DNA from: CAYVBE01 sp964572825
Lineage (GTDB): Bacteria > Planctomycetota > Brocadiia > SM23-32
Direction of reading: 5' to 3'
Length of the DNA: 64,000 bases
Assembly: GCA_964572825.1 (NCBI GenBank)
Contig: CAZNGS010000005.1
Coordinates: forward strand, 41,784-105,783
Shown here piece after piece: positions 16,651 through 25,836 of this stretch. The position numbers and the translations under genes were made by a program. Numbering within the stretch: the first letter of the stretch is position 1; the number at the start of each line of letters is the position of its first letter. The notes beneath the pieces are model-generated. The model was not told where the DNA came from. It saw nothing but the letters and a program-made list of their open reading frames with translations, and searched no databases.

Positions 16651-17352
16651 ATGAAGGTATTCGCCATCGGTGACCTGCATCTCTCCCTTTCGGGCGAGAA
16701 ACCCATGGACGTCTTCGGCCCGGAATGGGAGAGCCACGCGGAACTGCTGGAGCGGAACTGGCGCGGCTGCGTGGGTGCCGACGACCTGGTGCTGCTGTGT
16801 GGGGACCTGAGCTGGGCGATGAGCCTTGAGGAGGCACGTCCGGCCCTCGATTTCATCAACTCGTTGCCCGGGGTCAAGTACTTCATCCGGGGTAACCACG
16901 ATTACTGGTGCACGCGCCCGGGCCGGGTGCGGGAGAGCCTGGGTCCATCCATGCACCTGGTGAGGTTCGACGCGGACGTGTACCGGGGGGTGGGCATCTG
17001 CGGGGTGCGGGGCTGGCTCATGCCGGGCCACCCCGAGTATGAGCCGGAGCGTGATGACCGGCACTGGCGCCGCGCCCGTCTCCGGCTGCAACTCTCCCTG
17101 GACGCGCTTCAAGCGCTGGATTGGGACGTGGCGGCGGCCATGTTCCACTATCCGCCTTGTGACGCCGAACACAGCACGGACCTGTGCCGCATGATCGCCC
17201 GGGGCGGGGTGCGCCATTGTGTGTACGGTCATCTCCATGGGGAGGACGCGCGAGGGGCCTTCGAGGGAGAGCGGGACGGGGTGCGGATTCGTTGCGTCAG
17301 TGCGGACCACGTCGGCTTTTGCCCCCTGCTTCTGTTCCGCCGTCCGGAGTGA
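16651..17352 (+). CDS. metallophosphoesterase
   Basis: Calcineurin-like phosphoesterase of about 233 residues. The metal-binding motifs are in order: FAIGDLHLS (DxH), LLCGDLSW (GD), FIRGNHDYW (GNHD), MFHYPPCD and VYGHLHGE (GHxH). Members of this subfamily act on varied phosphodiesters; the substrate is unknown. The ATG at 16651, directly before KVFAIGDLHL, is favoured because the conserved core starts there. A longer frame from 16606 is open but adds an unconserved leader. A second, different metallophosphoesterase is at 47335-48207. Confidence 0.85.
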   Translation: MKVFAIGDLHLSLSGEKPMDVFGPEWESHAELLERNWRGCVGADDLVLLCGDLSWAMSLEEARPALDFINSLPGVKYFIRGNHDYWCTRPGRVRESLGPSMHLVRFDADVYRGVGICGVRGWLMPGHPEYEPERDDRHWRRARLRLQLSLDALQALDWDVAAAMFHYPPCDAEHSTDLCRMIARGGVRHCVYGHLHGEDARGAFEGERDGVRIRCVSADHVGFCPLLLFRRPE

Positions 17353-17361
17353 AAGGGCTTC

Positions 17362-17390
17362 TTTCATCCCCTTACCGTGTGGATTATAAT
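17362..17390 (+). promoter_or_regulatory. putative promoter (strong -10) for the DUF4175-like gene
   Basis: A perfect TATAAT at 17385-17390 lies 90 bases before the ATG. The -35 region 17 bases away (TTTCAT) is weak. Confidence 0.45.
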
Positions 17391-17480
17391 AGTGGTAGGC
17401 GGGTATCAGGAGCGGTCCGCAGTCCGCGACCGCGGACGGCGGTGCGCGGGCAGGCGGCAGTCCCCCCGGAGGGGTTAAAG

Positions 17481-20400
17481 ATGGCCACGAGCGAATCCCC
17501 GGAACAACCACGGGACTTCGTCCTGGACAGGATCGATTCCATCCGCCGGTCCGCGACTTTCTGGCGGATGGGATGGGGGTACCTCTGGACCGTGCTGCTG
17601 GTGGTGGGGCTGGTCTTTCTGGGTGTTCTGCTGGATCACCTGTTCGTGTTGCAGCGGGGGGCCCGCATGGCCTTTCTGCAGGCCTTTCTGTTCGCATGCG
17701 GCGGGGGGTTGCTTGCCGCCACGCTTTACCCGGTGCTCAGGAATCTGGGACGTCTCTACGTGGCGCGCCGGATCGAGCAGCGCGAGCCGGAGCTGGGCAA
17801 CGCCCTGATTAGCTACCTGCAGGTGCGCCGGGACCCCCGTGTGCCCACGGAGGTGAAGCGTTTGCTGGCCCGCAAGGCGCAGGGCCACGTCCGCTCGGCA
17901 GACACGGGCGTGGCCGTGGATTTCTCGCCTTTCGTGCGGATGGTCGCCGTTGTGTCGGCCGTCATCATCATCTTCGTGGTCTATGCCGTTTTCTCTCCCA
18001 AGAGCACGCCGGTCAGCATGGCCCGACTGTTCCGGCCGAAGGCGGACATCCTGCCTCCCACCGCCACCCGCCTGACGAACATCGAGCCGGGCGATATGTA
18101 CGTAATCGAGGGGGACAGACCCACCCTTGAGGTCAGGGTGGATGGTGCAAGGCCGGCGAGCGTTTACGCCGTCTGGGACGGGCAGAGCTTCCAGGGACGC
18201 ACCCTTTTGCTCTCCAGTTCGGAGTCCGGATTGTGGCGGACGGTTTTCCCTCCCGTACTGGAGGATGGCGGCTACACCGTCCGGGCGGGCGATACGCGGA
18301 GCGAGCGTCTCGCCATCGAGGTTCTGCCGGAGCCGATCGTGGAGAAGCTGCGCCTCCAGGTGCGCCCGCCCGAATACACCGGCCTGCCGACCGGAACGGT
18401 CACGGACGGGGACGTGCAGGCCGTCAAGGGCAGCCGGGTCACCGTGCAGGTCTCCACCAATCTCCCCCCGGGCCGGGGCGCCCTGGAGTTCGGGTCGGGA
18501 CTGCGCGTCGTGCTGGATGCCGCGCCCGACGCCGCGCAACTGACGGGACAGTTTACGGTGCTACGCTCGGACACCTACCAGGTGCGTTTCCAGACGCAGC
18601 CGTATCCGGGGGGCAAGACGTTCCAGAACCGCAACCCCTTGCAGTTCACCCTGACCTGCCTGGAAGACAGGGCGCCGCAGGTCCAGCTCCACGGCCCGGC
18701 TGACGGTCTGGCAGTCTCGCCCGAGGATACGGTGCCGCTCGAATACACCGCTTCCGACGATTTTGGCCTGGACCGCGTCGTGCTGCGTTCCTCGGTGTGG
18801 GGGGTCTCCCGTTCGCCGCTTACCGTGGCCGAGAACCCGGGCAGGCGACAGGAGGCCGCAGAATTCAACTGGCACTTGGCCGAACTTGATCTGACTGCCG
18901 GCCAGGTTGTCACCTACTATCTGGAGGCCGTGGACAGGCACCAACCCGATGCGCAGACAGGGCGCAGCGAGACGCGGCGACTGGTCGTGAGGCGGGACGA
19001 GGATTTGATGGAGGCGCCCGAACCGGAAGAAGGCCAACAGCCTCAAGAAACCCCGCCCGGGCAGGAGCCGCATGCCGCCGAGGAGTCGGTCTCGGATGAG
19101 GCGGACGAAGCGCGACGGGCCGAGGAGGTGGTCCGGCGCATCCGGGATATGCTGCGGGAACGCGGGGACGCCACGGAAGCGTCGTCCCCTCCGGATGAGC
19201 GGACGCAGGAATCCGAAGCGCAGGAGGGGCGTCCGGGTGACGAGAGGGCGCCGGGTGAGCCCCGGCAGCAGGGCCTCGAGGGGGAGGGGCCTGACCGGGG
19301 CCTCGCAGGGGACCGCGAGCGCGGCGATCGGCAGGTCGCCGGTACGGAGTCCCGAGCGGATGGCCGTCGGGAGGGGGCCGGCGAGGCAGAAGGGGCGCAA
19401 CGCGCAGGAAGCCAGGATGGACAGGGGGAGGCAGGCTCCGAAGAGGGTTCCGAGCCCCGGCACGAAGGCACGCAGGACACCGGTGCCCCGGAGAGTCGTG
19501 AGGCAGGACAAAGACAGGGGCGCGAGGGCGGCCAGCGGGACGAGGGCGACCGCGCCGGCGGCGGAGCCGACTCCGCAGGGGCCGAGACTCAGCAGGAGCG
19601 CGCCGGGCGCGAGGGAAGTCGGGGTGCCGAGGGGACACCCGAAGGGTCGGATGGCGGCGGTCGGCCGGGGGAGCGGGATCAGCGGTCGGGCTCCACCGGA
19701 GAGCCGGGCGCCGGGGCGGATGGGCCCGCGGAGGCCGAAGGGTCCGCAGATAGGGGGAGAGAACGGCCGGAAGGCGGCACCGGCGGCCGGCCGGGACAAG
19801 GCGAGGGGCAGGGCGAGGCGGCATCAGGCGCACAGGAGCAGGGCCAGCAGCCCGCTGCGGAGGGAACCGGGGACGGCCGGGCGCAGCCCGAGGACCGAGG
19901 GGCCGGTGGCGCTTCGGGAACCGGGGAGGAATCCCCTGATGAGAAGTCCACCGGTTCCGGCGAGGGTCCCGGGCAGCGCGGCGCGGACCCCGAGCGACGG
20001 AGCGAGCGCGGGGACGGCGGCGCGGGAACCTCCGGTGGGCGTGCGGCCGATTCCGCCGGTCAGGGGCAGCGTCCAGAGGCGGCGGACCGCGAGAGGGGCG
20101 CCGGCAGTCCCGGTGCCGCCGGGGAGGGCGGTTTGCCCGGGCAGGGACAGCAGGCCGCAGAGCCGGGTCAGGGAGCGGATGGCTCGGCCGGATCGCGCGG
20201 CGAAGCCGCCGGGGCAGAGTCCGGGTCGGCCGAAGGGGGGACGGCGACACGGCAAGACGCCGGGGGCACGGGAGGTGACGCGGGGCGCGGGTCGAGCACG
20301 GGCGCCGACAGGGGGAGCAGCGGCGCCACCCAATCCGGGCGGGCGGACCGGGGTGGCTCTTCCGGAGACGGGGTCGCCAGACTTCCGGCGGAAGGCGCCC

Positions 20401-20792
20401 CGGAAGACGAGTTGCCTGAAGGAGACCTGGAACCCATCCTTGACGAAGTCGAGGGGATGCTGGAGGAGGATCGAATACCGCCGAAGTTCCTGGAAGACCT
20501 GAGTCTGGACCGCGAGGGGCTGCGGGAGTTGATCCAGGAGCTTCGAAAGAGAAAGCGGGACGCTGCGGAACGCGACGCTGAGGAGCAGAAACCCCAACAG
20601 ATCGACGAGCAGGCGCGGGTCCTCTCGGGAGCGGACGCCGTGTCCTCTACCGTGAGGCTCGCCGACGGTCTGCCGGAAGAAGTAACTCCGGACGATCTCC
20701 GCAGCCGTTTCGAGGGGGCACGACAGAGGCTTTCCGAGCGCTACCGGGACATCGTAGGCCAGTACTACAAGGCACTTTCCGAGGAAGAATGA
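17481..20792 (+). CDS. DUF4175-like membrane protein with very long disordered region
   Basis: A 1103-residue protein. Membrane helices lie at about 30-50 and 58-80, with another at about 152-175, followed by an Ig/beta-type periplasmic-looking region (about 190-500), all as in DUF4175 proteins. From about residue 510 to 975 the sequence is almost only Gly, Glu, Arg, Ala, Gln, Asp and Ser, with no hydrophobic core. A short ordered, acidic C-terminus follows (LEPILDEVEGML, then FLEDLSLDREGLRELIQELR). DUF4175 genes often travel with BatA/vWA and MoxR genes; such a vWA pair is present at 43.5-45 kb but not adjacent. The ATG has a GGAGGGG site. The stop overlaps the nadB ATG by four bases. Function unknown; envelope role inferred. 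Confidence 0.75.
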   Translation: MATSESPEQPRDFVLDRIDSIRRSATFWRMGWGYLWTVLLVVGLVFLGVLLDHLFVLQRGARMAFLQAFLFACGGGLLAATLYPVLRNLGRLYVARRIEQREPELGNALISYLQVRRDPRVPTEVKRLLARKAQGHVRSADTGVAVDFSPFVRMVAVVSAVIIIFVVYAVFSPKSTPVSMARLFRPKADILPPTATRLTNIEPGDMYVIEGDRPTLEVRVDGARPASVYAVWDGQSFQGRTLLLSSSESGLWRTVFPPVLEDGGYTVRAGDTRSERLAIEVLPEPIVEKLRLQVRPPEYTGLPTGTVTDGDVQAVKGSRVTVQVSTNLPPGRGALEFGSGLRVVLDAAPDAAQLTGQFTVLRSDTYQVRFQTQPYPGGKTFQNRNPLQFTLTCLEDRAPQVQLHGPADGLAVSPEDTVPLEYTASDDFGLDRVVLRSSVWGVSRSPLTVAENPGRRQEAAEFNWHLAELDLTAGQVVTYYLEAVDRHQPDAQTGRSETRRLVVRRDEDLMEAPEPEEGQQPQETPPGQEPHAAEESVSDEADEARRAEEVVRRIRDMLRERGDATEASSPPDERTQESEAQEGRPGDERAPGEPRQQGLEGEGPDRGLAGDRERGDRQVAGTESRADGRREGAGEAEGAQRAGSQDGQGEAGSEEGSEPRHEGTQDTGAPESREAGQRQGREGGQRDEGDRAGGGADSAGAETQQERAGREGSRGAEGTPEGSDGGGRPGERDQRSGSTGEPGAGADGPAEAEGSADRGRERPEGGTGGRPGQGEGQGEAASGAQEQGQQPAAEGTGDGRAQPEDRGAGGASGTGEESPDEKSTGSGEGPGQRGADPERRSERGDGGAGTSGGRAADSAGQGQRPEAADRERGAGSPGAAGEGGLPGQGQQAAEPGQGADGSAGSRGEAAGAESGSAEGGTATRQDAGGTGGDAGRGSSTGADRGSSGATQSGRADRGGSSGDGVARLPAEGAPEDELPEGDLEPILDEVEGMLEEDRIPPKFLEDLSLDREGLRELIQELRKRKRDAAERDAEEQKPQQIDEQARVLSGADAVSSTVRLADGLPEEVTPDDLRSRFEGARQRLSERYRDIVGQYYKALSEEE

Positions 20793-22411
20793 GAAAACCA
20801 CTGCGGCTGCGGCGTTACCAGGTTCACTTCAGCAGCTACAACATCCCCCAGATCTTCACCGACGTCCTCGTGCTGGGCAGCGGCGTGGGCGGATTGAGCA
20901 CGGCGCTCAACCTGCCGGAAGGCGTCAGCGTCCTGCTGGTGACCAAGGGCGACCTGTCCGCCGGCAGCACCGCCGAGGCCCAGGGAGGTGTGGCGGCGGC
21001 CATTGCACCTGCGGACAGTCCGGAGCAGCACTTTGAGGACACCGTCGCCGCGGGCTGCGGCCTCTGCGACGAGGAGGCCGTCGGCATCGTGACCTCGGAG
21101 GGGCCCGACCGCATCGAGGAGCTCATCGAGATGGGCGTGGCCTTTGACCGGGAGGCAGATGAGCTGTCCCTGACGCGGGAAGGCGGCCACGGCCGGGCCA
21201 GGATTCTGCACGCCAACGGCGACGCCACGGGCCGGGCGATTCACGATGTGATGGGATCGCGCGCCCTGGAGCGGGAGAAGCTGGAGGTCCTTCAGAACGC
21301 GTTCGTGCTCGACTTGCTGACTCTGGACAACGTCTGTCACGGGGCGCTCATCTGGACACAGGGGCGCGGCCTGATGATGGCGCGGGCCAAGCAGACGGTG
21401 CTGGCGGCAGGCGGCTGCGGGCGCGTCTACCGGGAGACGACCAATCCCTCCGTGATCACGGGCGACGGCGTGGCGATGGCCTTCCGGGCGGGGGCTTCGC
21501 TGCAGGACATGGAGTTCATCCAGTTCCATCCCACCACGCTCTACGTGGCCGGCGCCTCCCGAGCCCTGATCAGCGAGTCCCTCCGCGGGGAGGGCGGAAT
21601 TCTGCGGAACCGGGAAGGCAAGCGGTTCATGCCGCAGTACCACCCGGACGCCGAGCTGGCCCCCAGGGACGTGGTCAGCCGAAGTATCGTCGACCAGATG
21701 AAGAAAACCGAGCACACCCACGTCTACCTGGACGTGACCGGCATGTGCGCCGAGCGCCTGGAGGAGAGGTTCCCCACCATAACGGCCCTGTGCCGCCGGT
21801 TTGGGCTGGAGCCGTCCGAAGACCTGATCCCCGTGCGACCTTCCGCCCATTACATGGTGGGCGGTGTGCGGACGGACCTGATGGGGCGCACGGACGTGGA
21901 GAACCTGCTGGCGTGCGGGGAAGTGGCCTGTACCGGGTTGCACGGGGCCAACCGGCTGGGCAGCAATTCGCTGCTGGAGGGACTGGTCTTCGGGCGGCGG
22001 TGCGCCCGGGCCGCCGCCGAAAAACTGGCCGACATGGCCGAACCGCTGCCCGTCCACGCACTGCAGGGGCTCCCCCAGGAACCCGCCTACGGCACGCTGA
22101 ACCTGACGGACGTGGAAAACTCGCTGCGCAGCATAATGTGGCGCGACGCGGGCGTGGTGCGCAACGGCCAGGATCTGGACGAGGCCCTGGAGATGATCAC
22201 CTTCTGGTGCCGCTACGTCATGGACAAGGAGTTTGGCAGCCCCCAGGGCTGGCAACTGCAGAACATGCTGACCGTGGCGCGGCTGATCACCATGTGCGCC
22301 CGCCAACGCGAGGAATCCAGGGGCGTGCACTTCCGCAGGGATTTCCCCGAGCGCGACGCCGGATGGCAGCGCCACATCGTCCTGCGCAATGCGGGGGAGG
22401 AATGGCTGTGA
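20789..22411 (+). CDS. nadB: L-aspartate oxidase
   Basis: FAD enzyme oxidising L-aspartate to iminoaspartate, the first step of de novo NAD synthesis. The FAD-binding start is VLVLGSGVGGLSTALNL. The succinate dehydrogenase/fumarate reductase family motif AGSTAEAQGGVAAAI follows, then EFIQFHPTTLYV, and the active-site region HYMVGGVRTD and GANRLGSNSLLEGLVFG. The C-terminal helical domain is complete; 540 residues is normal. An N-terminal extension of about 25 residues (MRKPLRLRRYQVHF) precedes the Rossmann strand. It overlaps the DUF4175 gene by four bases. nadA and nadC are not in the window. Confidence 0.94.
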   Translation: MRKPLRLRRYQVHFSSYNIPQIFTDVLVLGSGVGGLSTALNLPEGVSVLLVTKGDLSAGSTAEAQGGVAAAIAPADSPEQHFEDTVAAGCGLCDEEAVGIVTSEGPDRIEELIEMGVAFDREADELSLTREGGHGRARILHANGDATGRAIHDVMGSRALEREKLEVLQNAFVLDLLTLDNVCHGALIWTQGRGLMMARAKQTVLAAGGCGRVYRETTNPSVITGDGVAMAFRAGASLQDMEFIQFHPTTLYVAGASRALISESLRGEGGILRNREGKRFMPQYHPDAELAPRDVVSRSIVDQMKKTEHTHVYLDVTGMCAERLEERFPTITALCRRFGLEPSEDLIPVRPSAHYMVGGVRTDLMGRTDVENLLACGEVACTGLHGANRLGSNSLLEGLVFGRRCARAAAEKLADMAEPLPVHALQGLPQEPAYGTLNLTDVENSLRSIMWRDAGVVRNGQDLDEALEMITFWCRYVMDKEFGSPQGWQLQNMLTVARLITMCARQREESRGVHFRRDFPERDAGWQRHIVLRNAGEEWL

Positions 22412-22436
22412 CCCCCGGCGGGCACGGAAGGTGCTT

Positions 22437-22465
22437 TTGACATAATCCTCCGGCACGGTTAAGCT
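22437..22465 (+). promoter_or_regulatory. putative sigma70-type promoter
   Basis: A perfect TTGACA at 22437-22442 is followed after 17 bases by TAAGCT at 22460-22465, 56 bases before the LeuB-family ATG. The -10 is weak. Confidence 0.4.
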
Positions 22466-22520
22466 TTCAAGGTTAATCCTGGGGTTTCTCTCTCCCCCGA
22501 CCCTCACAGGAACTGACTAC

Positions 22521-23588
22521 ATGCACAAGATCGCTGTCATACCCGGGGACGGAACCGGACCGGAGGTGGTTCGCGAAGGGCTCAAGGTGCTGCAGGCCGT
22601 GAGCGGGCTGGAAGGTTTCCAGTACGAGACCGCCCATTACGACTTAGGCGGCGAGCGGTATCTGCGCACCGGCGAGGTGCTGCCCGACTCCGCGCTGGAC
22701 GAGCTGCGTGCCTTTGACGCCATATACCTGGGGGCCGTGGGGCATCCGGACGTGGCCCCCGGCATCCTCGAGAAGGGGCTGTTGCTCAGGCTGCGGTTCG
22801 AGCTGGAGCAGTACATCAACCTGCGGCCCGTCCGGCTGTACCCGGGCGTGGACTGCCCGCTGAAGGACAAGGGGCCGCAGGAGGTGGACTTCGTCGTCAT
22901 CCGGGAAAACAACGAAGGACTCTACACCGGCAGCGGGGGTTTCACCTACAAGGGCACCCCCCATGAAGTGGCGGTTCAGGAGATGATCTCCACCCGGTTC
23001 GGCGTTGAGCGGTGCGTGCGTTATGCCTACGAGTACTGCCGGCGGCGGGCCGACAAGAAGATGCTCACTCTGGTGGCCAAGACGAATGTGCTCACCTATG
23101 CCCACGACCTGTGGGAGCGCACGTTTCACGAGGTCGGGGAGGAGTACCCGGACATCGAGCGGGACTACGCCCACGTGGATGCCTGCTGCATGTGGATGGT
23201 CAAAAACCCGGAGTGGTTCGACACCATCGTGACGTGCAACATGTTCGGAGACATCATCACGGACCTGGGCGCCATGATTCAGGGGGGAATGGGCATCGCG
23301 GCCGGCGGCAACATCAATCCGGACGGGGTCAGCATGTTCGAGCCCATCGGCGGCAGCGCTCCGAAGTACACCGGGAAGGGCATCATCAACCCGCTGGCGG
23401 CCATCTGTGCGGTGGGGATGATGCTGGACGAACTGGGCGAAGCGGCGGCCGCCCGGCGCCTGGAGAAGGCCGTAATGGCCGTCACGGCCAACAATCTGCA
23501 GTCCCTGGCAGCGGGCAGGATGGGTTACAGCACCGCCCAGGTGGGGGACCTGGTGGTGGAGGCGGCCGGGGAGGCTAAACCGGACTGA
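22521..23588 (+). CDS. leuB: 3-isopropylmalate dehydrogenase-family beta-decarboxylating dehydrogenase
   Basis: NAD-dependent beta-hydroxyacid oxidative decarboxylase of 355 residues. Family features are IAVIPGDGTGPEVV at the start, the substrate loop GLLLRLRFELEQYINLRP, VIRENNEGLYTGSGG, and the catalytic Lys region TLVAKTNVLTYAHDLW. The metal-binding stretch TCNMFGDIITDLGAMIQGG follows. The NLRPVRLYPGV pattern is shared by 3-isopropylmalate dehydrogenases and tartrate/malate dehydrogenase relatives, so leucine biosynthesis is the most likely but not the only role. No leuA, leuC or leuD gene is nearby. A good RBS (AGGAA) and a possible own promoter precede it. The serine phosphatase gene follows after 9 bases. 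Confidence 0.82.
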   Translation: MHKIAVIPGDGTGPEVVREGLKVLQAVSGLEGFQYETAHYDLGGERYLRTGEVLPDSALDELRAFDAIYLGAVGHPDVAPGILEKGLLLRLRFELEQYINLRPVRLYPGVDCPLKDKGPQEVDFVVIRENNEGLYTGSGGFTYKGTPHEVAVQEMISTRFGVERCVRYAYEYCRRRADKKMLTLVAKTNVLTYAHDLWERTFHEVGEEYPDIERDYAHVDACCMWMVKNPEWFDTIVTCNMFGDIITDLGAMIQGGMGIAAGGNINPDGVSMFEPIGGSAPKYTGKGIINPLAAICAVGMMLDELGEAAAARRLEKAVMAVTANNLQSLAAGRMGYSTAQVGDLVVEAAGEAKPD

Positions 23589-23597
23589 GGCAAGCCC

Positions 23598-24815
23598 ATG
23601 GCGGAGTTCGCGGACAGCTTCCTGGATAAGTGCGCCCGGGCACCGCAGGGGATACTGGGCGCGCTCCTGGACTCAATGCCGTATCCGGTCATCATGCGGG
23701 ACATGGGTCTGTGCGTCGTGCTGGCCAACCGCGCGGCGGAGCACTTCTATGGCCGGGACGTGCTGGGCTCCAGGTGCTGCGACGTGGCCCCGTTCCGAGA
23801 TTGCGTCTGCGAGAACTGCCCCGCGCACGAGGCCCTGGAGGCAAACCGGGCCGTCGAGCGCGAAGTGCGTCAGCCGGAGGACGACAGCCACCTCGTCGTC
23901 GGCATGTACCCCGTGTACGGGCCGGAAGATGAGCCCTGCGGCGTGGTGGAATTCGTCCGAGACGTCACCGAAGACCGCAGACGGGAACATAAGGTCCGCA
24001 GCCTGCTGGCCGAGCTCAGCGCCAATAACCGGGAGCTGACCGAGTGGCGGCGCAGCTTCCAGTACGAGTTGAACGCCGCGCGGGAAATCCAGCGGCATCT
24101 CGTGCCGGAGGGACCTATGTGCGTGGGCGGGGTGTGCTTTGACTTCCACTACGGCCCGTCCGGCGAAGTCGGCGGCGACCTGTTCGACGTCTTCCCGCTG
24201 GACGGGCGGCGCGTGGGCGTGCTCATCTCGGATGCCTCCGGGCACGGCGTGGGCGCCGGCCTCATCGCGGTCATGGTGCGGATGGTCTGCCGCTCTTACG
24301 GCATGGACCGCGAGGACCCCGTGGGGGTGCTGGAAGCGGTGAACCGCGAGCTTGTGCCCATCATTCCTCCCGGCCAGTTTGCGACCGCTTTCTACGGCGT
24401 CTGCGACGCGGAGGAGGAAAGGCTGCGCATGGCCCTGGCCGGGCACCCTCAACCGCTGATGCTGCGGGGAGACGGGACGGAGGCCGAGTGGCTGGGGGAA
24501 GGCGGGCTGGTGCTGGGTTCCCTGGAGGAGGCCCGGTTCGAGGAGGTCAGCACCGAGTTCCACCAGGGGGACCGACTCGTTCTCTACACGGACGGAGTGC
24601 TCGACGCCGCCGCCCCGGACGGGGAGCATTTCGGCAGCGACAGGCTTCGGGAGCTGGCCCTGAGGAATCGCGGTCTCCGTGGGGCCGATTTCCTCAATGC
24701 CGTCGTCGAGGGCGTGCAGGACTTCGCCCAGCGCCGGAGCCTCTCCGACGATATGACCGTGGTGCTGCTCGAACTGGTCAAGGATCCCGAGCGGCAGAAG
24801 CGCTGGCCGGCCTGA
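23598..24815 (+). CDS. PAS-domain PP2C-type serine phosphatase (SpoIIE/RsbU family)
   Basis: Signalling phosphatase of 405 residues. An N-terminal PAS domain (about 20-130) carries a cysteine cluster, CCDVAPFRDCVCENCP, of the CxC(x)nC type seen in some PAS sensors. A short helical linker (about 130-165) leads to the SpoIIE domain with metal-binding motifs VGGDLFDVFPL, ISDASGHGVGAGL, LYTDGVLDA and SDDMTVVLLEL. Family members dephosphorylate anti-anti-sigma (STAS) proteins in partner-switching control of sigma factors. No STAS or RsbW-like gene is adjacent, so the target is unknown. Confidence 0.9.
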   Translation: MAEFADSFLDKCARAPQGILGALLDSMPYPVIMRDMGLCVVLANRAAEHFYGRDVLGSRCCDVAPFRDCVCENCPAHEALEANRAVEREVRQPEDDSHLVVGMYPVYGPEDEPCGVVEFVRDVTEDRRREHKVRSLLAELSANNRELTEWRRSFQYELNAAREIQRHLVPEGPMCVGGVCFDFHYGPSGEVGGDLFDVFPLDGRRVGVLISDASGHGVGAGLIAVMVRMVCRSYGMDREDPVGVLEAVNRELVPIIPPGQFATAFYGVCDAEEERLRMALAGHPQPLMLRGDGTEAEWLGEGGLVLGSLEEARFEEVSTEFHQGDRLVLYTDGVLDAAAPDGEHFGSDRLRELALRNRGLRGADFLNAVVEGVQDFAQRRSLSDDMTVVLLELVKDPERQKRWPA

Positions 24816-24825
24816 GCGAGCGTTG

Positions 24826-24853
24826 TTGAAAAGCCAGCGGTTTGCGATATAAT
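24826..24853 (+). promoter_or_regulatory. sigma70-type promoter for pyrBI
   Basis: TTGAAA at 24826-24831 and a perfect TATAAT at 24848-24853 are 16 bases apart, about 60 bases before the pyrB ATG. Confidence 0.65.
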
Positions 24854-24913
24854 CCCACCGAAGGGCGGGGTGGTCTCGCCCACTCAGTCCCCTGCATGTC
24901 GGCAGGAGCGCAG

Positions 24914-25834
24914 ATGCTCAAACGCGGCGATAGTGTGATCAGCATTCGCGACTTCGATCGCGAATCCATACTTCACGTTCTCTCCGTGGCGGCGCGCCTG
25001 GAGTCCGAAGATCACTCGAACCTGCTGAGGGGCAGGCTGCTGGTCACGATGTTCCTGGAACCTTCCACCCGCACCCGGCTCAGCTTCGCCTCCGCCATGA
25101 TGAGGCTGGGCGGCCAGGTTCTGGACTTCGGCGAGGCGGAGCACTCTTCCTTCAAGAAAGGAGAGTCCCTCAGCGACGCCATCCGGGTTGTGGCCGGCTA
25201 CTGCGACGTGATCGCGCTGCGCCACCCGTGGGAGGGGGCGGCCCGGCTGGCCGCCCGCATCGCCGGGCGCCCGGTCATCAATGCCGGAGACGGCGCCAAT
25301 CAGCACCCCACGCAGACCTTTCTGGACCTCTACACCATCCAGAAGGTCTGGGGCAGCATCGAGGGGCTCACCGTGGGTTTCGTGGGGGACCTCAAGTACG
25401 GGCGCACCGTCCACTCGCTGGTCACCGCGCTGACCCGGTTTGACTGCCGACAGGTCTTCGTCTCACCGCCGACCCTGACGGTGCCGCCGGGCCTGCTGCG
25501 GGAGCTGGACGAGGCGGGCGTGGAATACCGGCAGTCCGAAGAACTGGCCGGCGTGCTCTCGGAGCTGGACATTCTCTACTGCACGCGCATCCAGCGGGAA
25601 CGCTTTGCGGACAGCCTGGAGTACGAGCGTGTCAAAGGAGCCTATCGCCTGGACCCGGGCCTGCTGAACCGGGCCGGTGCCAAGGAAACGCTCCGCATCC
25701 TCCATCCGCTGCCCAGGGTGGACGAGCTGTCCCCGGAGCTGGACGATACGCCTTACGCCGTTTACTTCGAGCAGGCCCGCAACGGCGTGCCCGTCCGGCA
25801 GGCCCTCCTGGCCCTCGTTCTGGGAAAGGTTTGA
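24914..25834 (+). CDS. pyrB: aspartate carbamoyltransferase catalytic chain
   Basis: Forms N-carbamoyl-L-aspartate from carbamoyl phosphate and aspartate, committing flux to pyrimidines. The carbamoyl-phosphate site is FLEPSTRTRLSF. Further active-site blocks are KKGESLSDAI, ALRHPWEGA, GDGANQHPTQTFLDLYTI and LHPLPRVDELSPELD. Starting at the ATG with a CAGGAG site gives 306 residues, the standard catalytic-chain length; longer in-frame starts lie over the promoter leader. It is followed immediately by pyrI, so an allosteric c6r6-type holoenzyme is likely. Confidence 0.97.
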   Translation: MLKRGDSVISIRDFDRESILHVLSVAARLESEDHSNLLRGRLLVTMFLEPSTRTRLSFASAMMRLGGQVLDFGEAEHSSFKKGESLSDAIRVVAGYCDVIALRHPWEGAARLAARIAGRPVINAGDGANQHPTQTFLDLYTIQKVWGSIEGLTVGFVGDLKYGRTVHSLVTALTRFDCRQVFVSPPTLTVPPGLLRELDEAGVEYRQSEELAGVLSELDILYCTRIQRERFADSLEYERVKGAYRLDPGLLNRAGAKETLRILHPLPRVDELSPELDDTPYAVYFEQARNGVPVRQALLALVLGKV

Positions 25835-25836
25835 TC

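Noticed and set aside
19009..20415. Possible tandem repeat array or frameshift artefact in the DUF4175-like gene
   Set aside because: No repeating unit could be found by eye and the frame stays open with consistent Gly/Glu/Arg composition up to a well-ordered C-terminus.
20765..22507. 580-codon minus-strand frame opposite nadB
   Set aside because: nadB is complete in the other strand; the antisense product has no recognisable domain.
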